Shown: positions 46,346 to 59,742 of the stretch, piece after piece
Layout of the letters: each line of letters starts with the position of its first letter
How positions within the stretch are numbered: the first letter of the stretch is position 1
Source: Morinoia aosen
Lineage: Eukaryota > Arthropoda > Malacostraca > Amphipoda > Talitridae
Direction of reading: 5' to 3'
DNA length: 64,000 nt
Assembly (NCBI GenBank): GCA_030386875.1
Contig: CM059562.1
Span: 23,241,360 to 23,305,359, forward strand
Made by a program: the position numbers and the translations under genes
Notes under the pieces: model-generated
What the model saw: only the letters and a program-made list of their open reading frames with translations
The model's database searches: none
Told to the model about the DNA's origin: nothing

Positions 46346-47302
46346 AGGTGATATGTATCAGGCTTGATTGGAAATAAAGCATCCGTAGATGCCTTCATTA
46401 TGCATTATTATGTTCTTAGCACATGGTACTTAAGTACTTTCAAAGTATCATACTTAATGCCCAGCACTGGCAATATTATTTTTTTTCAAATTAAGTGGAG
46501 TTTAATAAATCGTGCAGAAATTAGAGGTCAGATTTGTTTCCTCATCAATTAATCCATAGTTTGGATATTTCTATCAGTAAACTCTCGCCAGGCACTCATC
46601 TTTGCTTCGTGGCGTAGTTAGACCTTAGCTTAGAGCTAGACGGAGTACGGACCCCATCCCGAGGTGTTCATTCAGGGAATGGCCGCTATATAGTTAACAT
46701 TCGAGGATTTTCTTCCAAGGATAGTCACCGCATGCTGATAATCCTGTACTCTTTTCGATGTGGATTTGAATCAATGAAAATGAACATGTCTGGCTCAAAC
46801 ACAACCGCATTGCACAAATTTATCACCATTCATGATCATCATTATAAAGATAATAATTTAATGTCCTACTTCTAACATGTACTACACTTTGATCTATGTT
46901 CCGGGACAGGTGTACTTCATGTCAAATGTGAATTATTTAATTCTCAATTCTGTCCAGATATTTTAGTTTGACCGAGTCTCACACACATCAAAATACTGCA
47001 TCCCAGTTAAAATTGGACGAAATCTCCAGTAAATTATCCCCAAATTCTAAATTTGTGCAAAAGGCTAGATCCATCTTTTTTTAATATTTTCGCTTCATTC
47101 CTAGAAAATTTTAATCCCTGACGGGCATGCACATATTTTACCATACTTCACTGACAAGGTTAGGGGACACAGCCTTGAGCTCGCCAGCCCTGCATGGCAA
47201 CACGGTGCTGGTGCTGCTCTGATACCGCTTGAGCTGCGCCCTGGTGAGTGGCGTCTGTAGTAGCTGATGCGCTGCTGCTGCTTCTGCTCGACTGCACTAT
47301 GG
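46346..47302. other. non-coding stretch, no gene seen
   Basis: No supported features. Confidence 0.5.
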
Positions 47303-47471
47303 CCTGCAGCTGTGTATGGTGTGCACTTCGCAGCTGTGTATGAAGTCACCCTGCAGCTACATTTGAAGTGTACCCTGCAGCTGTACATGATGTGCACCTT
47401 GCAGTTGTATATGATGTACACCCTGCAGCTGTATATGATGTGCACCTTGCAGCTGTATATGATGTGCACCC
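47303..47471. repeat. 24-bp minisatellite, about 7 copies
   Basis: The unit contains CTGCAGCTGTATATGATG and GCACC(T/C). The last three or four copies are nearly identical and the first three are diverged. The period is divisible by three, so both strands carry repeated short peptides in open frames of up to 133 codons. They are not supported as genes. Confidence 0.93.
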
Positions 47472-48824
47472 GTTTAGTTTTCATGAGCACGTATACAAGC
47501 ATAAACAGATTTTCGGTTTAACGGCCATTTTATACGAGCGCATTCCGTATACATCGTTATCTATCACTCTAATATTTTGTGCAGTAAATTTTTGAGATAA
47601 ATTGAACATTGAATATTCGCTCCAAATCGATTTAATATCTAAACGCAGAATTACGTCGTTCGCTCTTTGATCAAATACCTAGTACAGTGCCATTCCTTCG
47701 ATGTCATTTCTTGTTTATTTCTAGCTTCATTTAGGCAGTTACTAAATTCTATTCGTTAGTTACAGACTTGCGCCGGTACCTGCTCGCTTTGTTTTTTTAC
47801 GCATAATAGCCTACAACTGTTGTGATGAAACCAGGTTTTTCTGGCACCATATCCAGAGGAACATCATGCCTCTCCCAATGCCGCACTACGCGAGTCAAAA
47901 GCTAAATTCGTCATGAGTCACCATGTCTCCAACTAGCTGGTGCTCTCATCGCTGACCAAAGGACCTGCTTATACGATAGCTTTCGGATGAGGAAAAAACG
48001 CAAAAAAATCAAACTCGCACTTCATGGCGTGTTTTGTTGGTTTTTATCCATGAAAATGCGAAGCCATTTGAAGTTCCATTCACGTTTCCCACTGCCATAA
48101 CATCTTGAAGATTTCCATCCTTGTTTTGAAGCTGTGATAGCGGTGAGAAAAAGCCGAAGTATTCGCCTGTGAGGAGCAAGGTGCAGTCGCACAGCTCAGT
48201 CCCACAGTCGCACAGCTCAAGCTTATATCAGGTGCCCTACTCCAACCTTATCGAGTTGCTAGTGTCCTTGGACAGTGACAGCGCAACAAAATATTTGGTG
48301 GAGCTCTTGCCTTCAAGTATATCGCTGTCTCTTTTTTTTTACCAGCATTATCAACTTCTTTCGAGATAATTCTTTGTCGCGACATGACTTACAAGTACTA
48401 CCCTCTCCTTGAAGATGATTCAAACAAGTTGTCTCTAATCGCTAAATCTAAAAGAGTTACGTGAGGCGAATAAATTTCAGTTCAGCGAAGCTCTAAGTAG
48501 TAAAGTGTTCTCGGTTGATTTGCACCCTGAGTCTGTCAGTGAGAAATTTTCTGGGGTAATTTTATGCTAATGTTAGACCTATTTCTTGAGGTGTTCTTAC
48601 ACTATTTTAAAACGTAATCGGCATTCTAAATTGTACACCATCCTCAATCTGAACATCCAAACACAATATATTTATGTATAGAAAATCATGAAGATTTCCA
48701 GTCACCACTTCAATGGCATAGAATATTGGAGCTCCAGAGTCTATGTGACTAGTCAATTTTTAACCCTCCTAAAATTGTTCTAACTCGTGGGTTGTTCACC
48801 TTCTTCACTGGTCGTTAATCACCT
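47472..48824. other. non-coding stretch, no gene seen
   Basis: A small duplication of CCCAGTCGCACAGCTCA-like sequence lies at 48185-48222. No genes recognised. Confidence 0.45.
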
Positions 48825-48895
48825 TAATAAAGAAAATCATACTGCTCGCAAAGCAGCGTTTTGATGTATCGTGCATCATCTTCGGGCGGAGGAAA
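48825..48895 (-). mobile_element. possible PLE 3' tail, decayed
   Basis: On the minus strand CCCGAAGATGATG is followed by CATCAAAACGC, a plausible decayed form of the CTGAAGA-stem-GAAACG core. A short A/T-rich tail follows. No protein part is adjacent. Confidence 0.35.
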
Positions 48896-49799
48896 TTGAA
48901 GGATTTTTTTGTCCCATTCAGTATTGCATAAACACTTTATGAAAAAAGTGGACAATTTTAACGATTTACATCAAAAATAAGTAAAACGGTGAACAAGGTA
49001 CATGCTCAAAATGATAATTTAAATGAAATCAATAAGTGAAGTGATAAAGTTTGTTAACAATTTAAAGGACATTTCTGTAAAATAGTTTGTGAGCAAAAAT
49101 AATTAGTGTTTTCATTAAGGGAAGGCTTGAATTATAAATATAGAGGGCTCCTATTATTTGAATATTTTCTCCTTAATGACAATATACAAAATTGAGGTAT
49201 TCAAGTATAGGTGTCACCATTAGAAGTTTTAGAATCTTCAAGCGAACGGAAGTATTTCGAAATTGACCACTGATATTTATGGATACCTATATCAATTGTT
49301 CTTCAAGAGTCAATCTAGTCATGCCAATGAAAGATTAATCAAAAGACGTACATTTATTCTCATTTGTGACCTTTAATTTGACATACCACACAGATTCTAA
49401 TTAAATTACTGACCGATACCTGGAATGGATAATTTCTTACAATAAAAAAAATCAATCCTAAGAAACTGTGACAAAATAATTTCTGAATTGTCACTGCCTG
49501 AAGACGTTGGTAAATCGAAAAGTTATACCTTTTACGGAATTTTATTTTTTATACTAAAATGATCAATAACTTTTCAAAAAGTTAAACACGCTAAAAACTC
49601 GAACTATGTGTCTTTATACAAGTTGGCCCGGAAGCAATTCTCCCGGCTCAAAAATATACGCCAAGGAAACCATGAAGTATAATGAGTCTTAAATAATTTT
49701 AAAAGATTGATGAAATTTTGTAAATAATGAAAACGTCCTCTTTAATCTACCAACAGTTCAGACCTCATTAGTCCCCTCCTCACCTTCTAAAAACAATCC
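48896..49799. other. non-coding stretch, no gene seen
   Basis: No supported features. Confidence 0.5.
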
Positions 49800-49965
49800 T
49801 TCAACATTATAGTACTTATTGGACGATTCTTAGGGAATCTTATGCGTAAAATAAACAGAAGAACCAAAGTGCATATATACATTTTAATTAAAAGCAAACG
49901 TTTCGGAATACATAAATTCCATCTTCAGTGCTGAACACGTGTCGTGTTTCCCTCGGTCTCCAGAT
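49800..49965 (-). mobile_element. PLE 3' tail
   Basis: On the minus strand the hammerhead-like core is followed by TTTGGTTCTTCTGTTTATTT, then AGATTCCCTAAGAATCGTCC and AATAAGTACTATA. These are the same words in the same order as at 23262-23315. No PLE protein is readable upstream, so this is a 5'-truncated copy. Confidence 0.75.
49896..49932 (-). ncRNA. hammerhead-ribozyme-like core in PLE tail
   Basis: On the minus strand AGCA, CTGAAGA (49922-49928), a GGAAT/ATTCC hairpin, GAAACGTT and TGCT follow in order. AGCA can pair with TGCT as stem I. The nested PLE copy has AACA and TGTT in the same places, a compensatory change. All conserved core bases are present. Self-cleavage is untested; the very short stem III would require pairing between two copies. 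Confidence 0.55.
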
Positions 49966-52175
49966 TGAGATGTTTACGACTTCTCTTTCTTGCGATATTT
50001 GAAGGAAAGAGTTCGCATTAACAAATCTGGTACATTACAAGATCATTACAAGAATCTTTCAAAAAAATTACCTTGTAACTTTAGAGGTCTTTTGGAAGGA
50101 ATGAGCTGAATATTTGAACAATAATGGTGGTCATCTGAAAAATGTTATATTCTATACCTAACATACGAATAGAATTTCAATCCTTTCAGTTTCGTTTTAA
50201 GTTATCCCGAACTCTTTATGCTTCATAATTTTTTGCAATCGATTTTCAAAAGAATGAATAGCTCATAGTCCATACAGCATTTATTAAATTCTGATCATCT
50301 TGTTTGCTAGTCTGCTTGTATAAGGTCTTCGCCTTCTGCACTCTGCTTCGAAGATCAACATAGAACTAAACTCAACACCTTGATTTTGGAAATGAGGAGA
50401 GGGAGAATATTATTAAACTTGATTTTATATCACATACATATATAATTTGAGTTTTTCACTATTAGGTAGAAAGAAATTTACGGTTTTAGGTTCAAGTTTT
50501 CACGCCAATTTCACACGTTGTATGTATTTACAGATATGGTTTGCCGCAAACATTCAGTCTATGCAAACGATGATTCCAATTATTTCTTCAGGAAATTCTT
50601 CAAAAAAATGTTTTCCCTTGATAGTGAATTACTTTCACCAGCGCAAAAATCGGAATCAACAACTAATTTCAATGTTAACTAGTCATTATGAGAACAACCT
50701 GACCTAACCGATCCAGTGGCTTCATTTAATTATGTGAACAACCTGATCCAACGGAGTACGGTGGTCTAGAATAAAAAGAAACTTATTTGCCGAATCTTCA
50801 TTCTCAGAATATTTGGCGCTTATTAAAAGGCTGATGCTTATGTCATGTAGATGGTCAAAAAAGCCAATCACAGATTGAAGAACTGAATAAGTTGCGTCCA
50901 ATTTCACTTAATATTTTGGTCCACACGGTCCTGAGTGGCGAATTGCGTGCGAGTTAATGATATGAATTAGGAATTAATGCCAGGAAAATATCTTTAACAA
51001 TAATGCATATTTCTAAATACTGTAAATGTTTCTAATCAGGAGTTCAGAAGAGTACATAGTTTGCTCTATAATCGCTCTAAGGTTTATTTAGCATTTGGAG
51101 CCCAAAAATGATATCGGAGTGAGTGAAGGGCAGATGTAAATGCACGATCATAGTTGGTGAGCTAATCTTGATGAAGCGACGTAGTTCAAATTACCTGTAA
51201 TTACGTTTAATTCATAAGTGACAGAATGATACGGTGATGCCTAAATTTTATGCAATAATTGAGCGATAGTATAGAATTAAATCTCCGACAGGAACAATAT
51301 TTCTCATTAAGCAATCCGGCATAAATCGTGCTTCTCCAAAATGCTCTCTCACTCTTCGTTTTGATGACAGCCACAGAAAAAATGATCGAAAAACGCTTCG
51401 TTCGTATAAATTGTGTTATTTAATGTTTTGCGGTCAGTGCAAGTGTGGAGAACATCAGAAGTTCATAAATTCATTAATCTTCGAGGGCGTGAGTTATTCC
51501 CCTATGCTAAAGAATTGCGTGAAATACATATATTGTACCATTCAAGTCATGGAACCCTGCGCGGATGTGAGCAAAGTGTACGAGTTTGCTGGTACTTGAA
51601 TTGTAACTGAACAGAAATAAAGCCCAGGCTAACGATTTATCATTTTCAGCGAAGCCTCGCAACCAAGGATGAAAATGATTCATGCTGAGGAATTTTGAAA
51701 CTGATAGATGTAAAATATTTTAATTTTCCTAAAAGTAAACTTTTATCAGTGTTCGACATTTGGTCTCTTGGAGCAAGCTAAGTTAGCCCGGTACTGTGCT
51801 CAACACGCTTCGTAATGACACCGTATTTAATATCCTCTAACTTTAAGATATCACCCTTACGTCTTCGTGAATTCCTTTCTTATAAAACCTCCTTTCAAAT
51901 TCGACATCAGAAATAAATGTGCAATAGGAAACTGTGTGTGTCTTGGTTTAACATTCCACAGTTTTTTCTAAAACTGCCGTGGTGTTCATCCCTTGAGAAA
52001 AGAAGTTCGCTCACAATCCACCTTCCTCAGCCCACAAGTAGCAATGAGTTTGTACCCCTTCACTGGAGATTGGAGTTCACCACAATCGAAACGATCGTCA
52101 GCACATGGGAAACTTATTATTCAGTTATTGTACATCATTGTCTCAGTTATTGTCTTTCTTCCGTGTAATCCTGCA
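49966..52175. other. non-coding stretch, no gene seen
   Basis: Short frames at 50447-50707, 51411-51610 and 51917-52190 are not recognised. Confidence 0.45.
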
Positions 52176-54157
52176 ACAACCTCGAATTGAGGAAATAATA
52201 GCCACGTCGAATTGAGGAAATGATAGACACGTCGAATTGAGGAAATGATGGACACGTCGAATTGAGGAAATGATAGACACGTCGAATTGAGGAAATAATA
52301 GACACGTCGAATTGAGAAAAGGATAGACACGTCGAATTGAGGAAATGATAGACACGTCGAATTGAGGAAATGATAGACACGTCGAATTGAGGAAATGATA
52401 GACACGTCGAATTGAGGAAATGATAGACACGTCGAATTGAGGAAATGATAGACACGTCGAATTGAGGAAATGATAGACACGTCGAATTGAGGAAATGATA
52501 GACACGTCGAATTGAGGAAATGATAGACACGTCGAATTGAGGAAATAATAGACACGTCGAATTGAGGAAATAATAGACACGTCGAATTGAGGAAATGATA
52601 GACACGTCGAATTGAGGAAATGATAGACACGTCGAATTGAGGAAATGATAGACACGTCGAATTGAGGAAATGATAGACACGTCGAATTGAGGAAATGATA
52701 GACACATCGAATTGAGGAAATAATAGACACGTCGAATTGAGGAAATGATAGACACGTCGAATTGAGGAAATGATAGACACGTCGAATTGAGGAAATGATA
52801 GACACGTCGAATTGAGGAAATGATAGACACGTCGAATTGAGGAAATGATAGACACGTCGAATTGAGGAAATAATAGACACGTCGAATTGAGGAAATGATA
52901 GACACGTCGAATTGAGGAAATGATAGACACGTCGAATTGAGGAAATGATAGACACGTCGAATTGAGGAAATGATAGACACGTCGAATTGAGGAAATAATA
53001 GACACGTCGAATTGAGGAAATGATAGACACGTCGAATTGAGGAAATGATAGACACGTCGAACTGAGGAAATGATAGACACGTCGAATTGAGGAAATGATA
53101 GACACGTCGAATTGAGGAAATGATAGACACGTCGAATTGAGGAAATAATAGACACGTCGAATTGAGGAAATGATAGACACGTCGAATTGAGGAAATAATA
53201 GACACGTCGAATTGAGGAAATGATAGACACGTCGAATTGAGGGAATGATAGACACGTCGAATTGAGGAAATGATAGACACGTCGAATTGAGGAAATAATA
53301 GACACGTCGAATTGAGGAAATGATAGACACGGCGAATTGAGGAAATAATAGACACGTCGAATTGAGGAAATGATAGACACGTCGAATTGAGGAAATGATA
53401 GACACGTCGAATTGAGGAAATGATAGACACGTCGAATTGAGGAAATGATAGACACGTCGAATTGAGGAAATAATAGACACGTCGAATTGAGGAAATGATA
53501 GACACGTCGAATTGAGGAAATGATAGACACGTCGAATTGAAGAAATAATAGACACGTCGAATTGAGGAAATGATAGACACGTCGAATAGAGGAAATGATA
53601 GACACGTCGAATTGAGGAAATGATAGACACGACGAATTGAGGAAATAATAGACACGTCGAATTGAGGAAATAATAGACACGTCGAATTGAGGAAATGATA
53701 GACACGTCGAATTGAGGAAATGATAGACACGTCGAATTGAGGAAATAATAGACACGTCGAATTGAGGAAATGATAGACACGTCGAATTGAGGAAATGATA
53801 GACACGTCGAATTGAGGAAATGATAGACACGTCGAATTGAGGAAATGATAGACACGTCGAATTGAGGAAATAATAGACACGTCGAATTGAGGAAATAATA
53901 GACACGTCGAATCGAGGAAATGATAGACACGTCGAATTGAGGAAATGATAGACACGTCGAATTGAGGAAATAATAGACACGTCGAATTGAGGAAATGATA
54001 GACACGTCGAATTGAGGAAATGATAGACACGTCGAATTGAGGAAATGATAGACACGTCGAATTGAGCAAATGATAGACACGTCGAATTGAGAAAATGATA
54101 GACACGTCGAATTGAGGAAATGATAGACACGTCGAATTGAGGAAATAATAGACACCC
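52176..54157. repeat. 25-bp satellite array, about 79 copies
   Basis: The unit reads GTCGAATTGAGGAAAT(G/A)AT then AGACAC. Copies are nearly identical; most variation is G or A in AAAT(G/A)AT. The unit lacks TTA, CTA and TCA on the plus strand, so the minus strand has no stop codon in any frame. Because 25 is not a multiple of three, three overlapping frames of 650-684 codons appear, each with the same 25-residue repeat. I regard them as artefacts. Confidence 0.97.
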
Positions 54158-56079
54158 CGTAGTGCATTGGGTCAAATTTTTGTAGAACTGATATTATTTT
54201 ATAACTTAAAAACTAAATTTTGATTTTCACGAGGGGCAAATAATTTTTTACTATGAAAATATACCTACTGAAACTTTCTCCTGGATCATAGAGAAATGTA
54301 TTCCATAAATTGAGCTTTTGTCTCTGGTCTTATCCGCCCTACTTCACTTGGGATTATAATAAATAGCACCAGGAAGAATGATTATTTAGCCTAGCATATT
54401 AGTGAGAGACTTCGATTATTTGCACTAGGAAAAAATAAGTCGAACATCCCTTATGTTATTTGTAGAAACAAGCTTTCCAATTTTCACTTATCTTTTTACA
54501 GGAAGCTGGGTTCTGAAGTGAAAAGAATTCAATAGTATTCACCAATATTTCTTTTAAAAACTCTATGAAGAAACAGTGGGGAAATAATTCCGTAAACAGA
54601 GCATTTAAACAGACCGTACCCTCAATGCAGCGTGTGGGATGAATGCGGGTATACGATGAATCATAAGGAGTTTTCCCCTAATGGTAAACGGCTTGAGTTG
54701 TCTGCAAGTTGAATTTCGTCCTATTTCACAACCTATAACAAGAAACAGTGTGTTGAATTCCGCTCCATGTTATTGCTGAAGGCAGAATGTGGACGGTAAC
54801 AACCACACAGCTAAGCAAATATACAAACAGGCAAACAAACAAGTCTATCAGTGCTATAAAGCCCTACGATGGAACACTTGCGGAATTCTCGAGCGTGACC
54901 GAAACATCGTGATTTGGCGTTGGCTGACAGGTTTTTTTTCTGCGGTACGTCTAGTGACACGGCATGGTTTCAGGGAAAATTTGACGAGATCGACTTACCA
55001 CATCTTTATGTATGAAATAACCTTGTCAATATCACTTTTCCACAAATTCGAATCTTCTTTTCATCACCAAGATTGTCAAGAATTTTTTGAATGAACTTAA
55101 CGTTCACAATTTAAAGGTTGCCTTGGATACAGTACAGAGTACGTAGGCTCCTCAGCGAATTTTCTCAGTGGAGCTTCTCAAAAGTAAAGTAAATACCACT
55201 GAGCCCTGCTACCTGTCAGAGCTGAAAGAAAAACCTGCAGCGAGAGCGGCGGAGAGATGGGTAGAGCGGATAACAGAGGCAGGCGTCCGACAGCAGGTGA
55301 ACGATGATGAGAATATGGGTGTTTTACGTGGAGCTTAGAACCAACCTCTGAACGTGGCCACGCGATGGTAAACCTTGCAAGTAAACTGCTGAAAAGCTGG
55401 TTTGATGCTGAAGTTTGAATGAAAATAGTTTTCTCCTTTTAAAATTAGTGTTAGGCGTGTATCGTGCCTTTGAAAACACTCTTGCTTTATGAAAATGAAA
55501 GACAAACTACTGCCGAACAAAAAAGGCATTTCTTATTTAGGAATAGAATGTGAGAAACTATTAAATAGTACCTAAATTGCAGTGTTTGTGTATAACTTCC
55601 ATCTCATTATGTGTTACTGTGTTGCACTTTCTGTTCATCGAATTTGACTGAATTATTTACAACAGAGAAAAACTTTTTTACGAAATAATTAGATATTTCA
55701 AAATATTCTTCTAGCTTTTTTTAAAGAAAACTAAATTTGTTGTGAGAGTCAGTTTCCATACGCGCATTTAGGAGTTGGCTTGTGTTGACCAACTCTCGGA
55801 ATGTGTTACAAATGTTAGAGCTGTCAATTTAGTTTCATAACGCTCTTGGTAAATACATTTTATGAACAATTTAATAATTTCAAGTTCTGAGATGTGGCTT
55901 CCAGTAATTGAGCCTTTCCGTGTAAATGGTCTCACGTGATCCTGCGCGTGTCTTCTCGTCCTCGTCAGGCAATGTGGGGGATTTTATAATTGTTTTGCAG
56001 GTTCGCTCACGCATACATTTAAAGCTACTGTCCTGGAAATCTAGTCAAACTCTCTTTTTTGCAATTTTCAAAACAATTT
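54158..56079. other. non-coding stretch, no gene seen
   Basis: The frame at 54789-55094 (+, 101 codons) has no recognisable domain. A purine-rich GC patch at 55220-55300 is not assigned. Confidence 0.45.
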
Positions 56080-56412
56080 TTTTTTAAGACTAAGCGTTTT
56101 TATTCTCTAAACTACTGCGACGCACAACCTACTATATATCAAAGGACTTTTGTTCGTGCCTCAGAATATGTCGGTTCTACCTCGAGAACTTTCAGAATTC
56201 GTGTGACTGAGATTACAGGCAGCAACTTTCCTGATAAATTTTATCTAACCTTCCCTGCTTCTATAAGAGAATTGCATAATCTGTGTTCTGTATCCCTTGT
56301 GGTAAATAAATTGTTTAAATTGTATAACTGCTGCAAAGTTTTAAAACAGGTTGCTTCTACCTTAACATTTAATCATCACTGTATTTTTGGGATTTTTCTT
56401 ATCGAGCCATAA
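56080..56412 (+). pseudogene. PLE GIY-YIG endonuclease fragment
   Basis: The plus frame contains EYVGSTSRTFRIRVTE, the second half of a GIY-YIG motif (Y-V-G-S-T) with the downstream Arg. It continues with FPASIRELHNLCSV, the S-I-R-x-H pattern that follows the endonuclease in PLEs. The first half of the motif (GIY-like, normally after a C-x-x-C) is not readable. The RT and 3' tail were not found nearby. The fragment is on the opposite strand to most other PLE pieces in this window. Confidence 0.65.
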
Positions 56413-59400
56413 ACTTCTTCTGAACATGACTCTATACCTTCCAACTACAATAGGCATAAGCCAACTACAATATATGGTGTCAAAGATTTAATCTCCTTTA
56501 TTTTTTATTATTTCTGGGGTGCTTTCGTTTTCGAGAGATTAACTTTTGGTTTATTTCTCATCTTTGAGTGAGGTTGGACAATATCCATAAATATAATGGT
56601 GGAGTCGATCTACGTTATTTGAAGATTCAAAGAGTGGTGCAAATAATCTCAAATTACTTCAAAGGATGTAACTGCGTTCCAGAAGGAAAATGGTAACCAA
56701 TACAAGGTTGGTGAGATGGCCCAGAATATAGAAGCACATATTTACTCATTAAAAGAGATGCCTTCGAAAGGACTACAAGTTTTTGTGCAGCGCAACATCA
56801 CCTGCAGCGGTCGGAATAAAGGCTCAAGGTATATTTTAGAGAGCGTGGAGTTGAAGGGTTGTCTGCCTCAGCCCTGAGGCTTCGCGTTTGATATCACTCG
56901 CTGACTGCCGCTCGAGAAACTTTGAGATACTGTAAGAATACAGAGGAGACCTTCGTCGGTATAGTTCACAGCTTAGAAGTTTAGGTTTAACATCAAACGT
57001 TAGTAAGAAGTGAAGTTTTAGAGAAAATGGCGAGCTTCAGAAATTCACGCCCCAAATTTCTCGACACGTAGGCCGCTATTTTAAGATTTCTTTCGTAGAA
57101 AACCAAGATACCAAATGCACAAACATTACGCTCTTGAAATAGTAAGTTCAATTAATAATGTGCCAGTGCGTCGATTTCAGGTTGGTTTTGAGTATCATAC
57201 AATATTATTATTATGATAGGAACGTTTGGAATTGAAGACCAGGTCTTACATTAGTTGCTATTCTTTTTCAGGACAAGCGTACGACGATTGTGTCTGACAT
57301 TTTCTTAACTTGACGACCAAGTTCGAGTTTTGTAAATTCAGGGGGAACTATTTTATCTAGATAATTTTCATTGCATTGGAAATGACTAAAATAACTTGTT
57401 GTGCAGCTTGAGTAATTTTGGATGCGTATTTTAGTGTCAGACTTTAGTGTCCGAGTTTTGCTTTAATATCTGAAGGCTCTCACTGAGACACGAAGTATTT
57501 ATGAACCTAGGTGCAGCTGACGCATAACGTCGCAATGAAAACAGGGCTGAATCAAATCTTACCGAAAAACATAGACTGAATTTAGCCATCGATAGAAATT
57601 TAGAGCTAACACTGGTTTTGGTAGACATCCTTTCATCAAGGTGAGATGAAGTCAGCAGATAAATTGACTTGCTGCAAGGTTGTGGTAACTTTACAAAAGT
57701 CTTGGATAGTCAGAAAATCCGAAAACGATCACTGAGAGATTTCCACTACAACACGGATTGAATGCGAAAGCATTCCTAATAAGAATGGAAAATATTTTAA
57801 CATTATCACCCTCTGAAGTACGTACCGAGTATTCCTTCCGGTAGATACATATCTTTTGCAATAAGTTTCTCAAGTACGTGTCGTGACAAACTGCGCGGGG
57901 GCGTTAGCGACAGCGTTTTTACTAGGCCGTGAGGGTATCTTTTAAAAAGTGCCATGATTGCATTCGAATATCAGAGACGGTATTTTAGAATGCAAGAGTA
58001 GAATTATTCGAGGCTGCATGAGTATATAAAAAATAGTGTGATCCCTCGACTTGAGCTGAGTGCAAAGCAGCTTTAACGCAATATAACCGAGCTTTCTGCA
58101 TGCTCTGTGACCCCTCTCACGAGTACAAAGTTAGCTCCACTTGAAGCTTCTGCTTCCGTCGGACATGATACGAAATTCTTTCATTAGAGCATCTCACAAA
58201 AATAAGTGCTGCTGCCTTTCATTTTTTACGGTATTTATATCAGCCTAGTATAATGTTTGAAGCCGGCGAGAAACTGACGTATGATTTTATGTATCAACTT
58301 GATTTTATAAAAACATCGTTTCAAGCTAGCTAGTCCGTTACAAGATTTTTAGTTCCCTCCTTTCCATGATTTATAAAAATATGGTGATCGGCAAACATTG
58401 TCCAGAAATTTTAGCCCAAAACTTGATTTGCATCAGTTATTACGTGGATATTATTAGGAGATAAAAACTCATATATATATATGACTACTATCTCAGACTC
58501 TTATATCTCAAGTGAATAAAATGACAAAAAAATAAAAAATTAAGTACCGTTGAATAGATTGATGAGCAATCGGTGCGAGGTATCAAAAACTCAATTTCAA
58601 GCGTCGTGATTTGGAGGCGAGAAAACTAATCTATTTCAAAAAATACGTCTTTCATAGCTCTTGTTTCACTTGTTTTGCTGGAGTGAACACGCATTTCACC
58701 ACAATTTCGTCATTACCCTCCACCTCAGTAGCATCACATGACTCCGTCAGTAGGTCAGTGAAAGATTTGGTTACGATCAGCAAGGTACTGAAAGTTTTTA
58801 CTTCGTTAGCATTCATCTTCTGTGATTGAGCGCATTCGGACCACACTGTACGAGTTAAATTTCGAAGTGTAACTTCAAACTATTTCGTATATGACAATTG
58901 AAATGTGAGTTTTTCCTTAAATTAAATCTTACAAATAACTTTCCACTAACATAGGTTTCAAATCAGTTTCTCGTTTAATTCTCATGGTAAATCCCTTTAA
59001 TTACTGTCATTTGAAACTTAATGATCTAAGCTTATGACTACATGGAAGAAAGTTGAAATCTTTTTTACGAAGTGAAAATTTAGTTGCATCACCAGTATTA
59101 TTTGTCCGGGAGTGCTTAGGGCAAAGATCCTCAACCAGGGGTAAATTATATTTACTTCCCATAAAAATTGGGGTAAAAATTGAGGGTGAAAAATTATATA
59201 GTCGGGGGTAAATAATTGAAGTATTCGAAAATATAAAGAATAATTGAATTATATTTAATTTTGTGAAATGAGAGAGAGTGGGAGAGAAAAAGAAAGTGAG
59301 AGTGTGTTTTGCATGGGAGTAGGGGGTAAATGGAGAAATACATAAAGCTGAAGGGGTCAATGACGTAGGAAAGGTTGAGAATGGCTGGGTTAAGGGGATA

Positions 59401-59507
59401 CACTCACAAGCAGAAACGATGATTCATAGCAAAGAGAATCAAACTTGTTATATTATAGAAACATTTGTACCGAACATGCATGAATGATGATTTCCCCATT
59501 TACCTAG
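56413..59507. other. non-coding stretch, no gene seen
   Basis: A short CCAACTACAATA duplication lies at 56439-56474. An (AT)n run lies near 58470. The frames are short and unrecognised. Confidence 0.45.
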
Positions 59508-59742
59508 AAGAGTGTTAGGTCAATGCGGCGAGTGCCCTTTTCCAGTGCCAGCGAGTCCTCAAAAAATCGAACACAAGTCAAAAAGTGAAACTAGAGGTCA
59601 AACGTCTATGAGGTCACGTTTACTATCGAACAAAATGTTAAGGACTTCTAGCATGCCAACTAGGAAAAAATTAAGGCCAGACTCTGTTCAAGTTTTGTTA
59701 AAGACGAGATTGGAAAATCGTCAAATGATGAAATTCTTGGCT
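59508..59742 (+). CDS. candidate internal coding exon, unknown protein (low confidence)
   Basis: An open frame is bounded by an acceptor-like TTTCCCCATTTACCTAG ending at 59507 and a donor-like GTGAGT starting at 59743. The encoded stretch includes GQCGECPFPVPASP and then a basic region (SKSETRGQTS, MPTRKKLRPDS, KTRLENRQMMKF). No family is recognised. It lies 2.8 kb upstream of the AT-hook exon on the same strand, and both are basic and S/T-rich, but nothing links them. The frame continues past the donor to a stop at 59781, so an unspliced chance frame of 90 codons is an equally good explanation. Confidence 0.22.

Noticed and set aside
52121-54175. Three overlapping minus-strand open frames of 652-684 codons
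   Set aside because: They are produced by a 25-bp satellite with no stop triplets on that strand; the same peptide repeats in all three frames.
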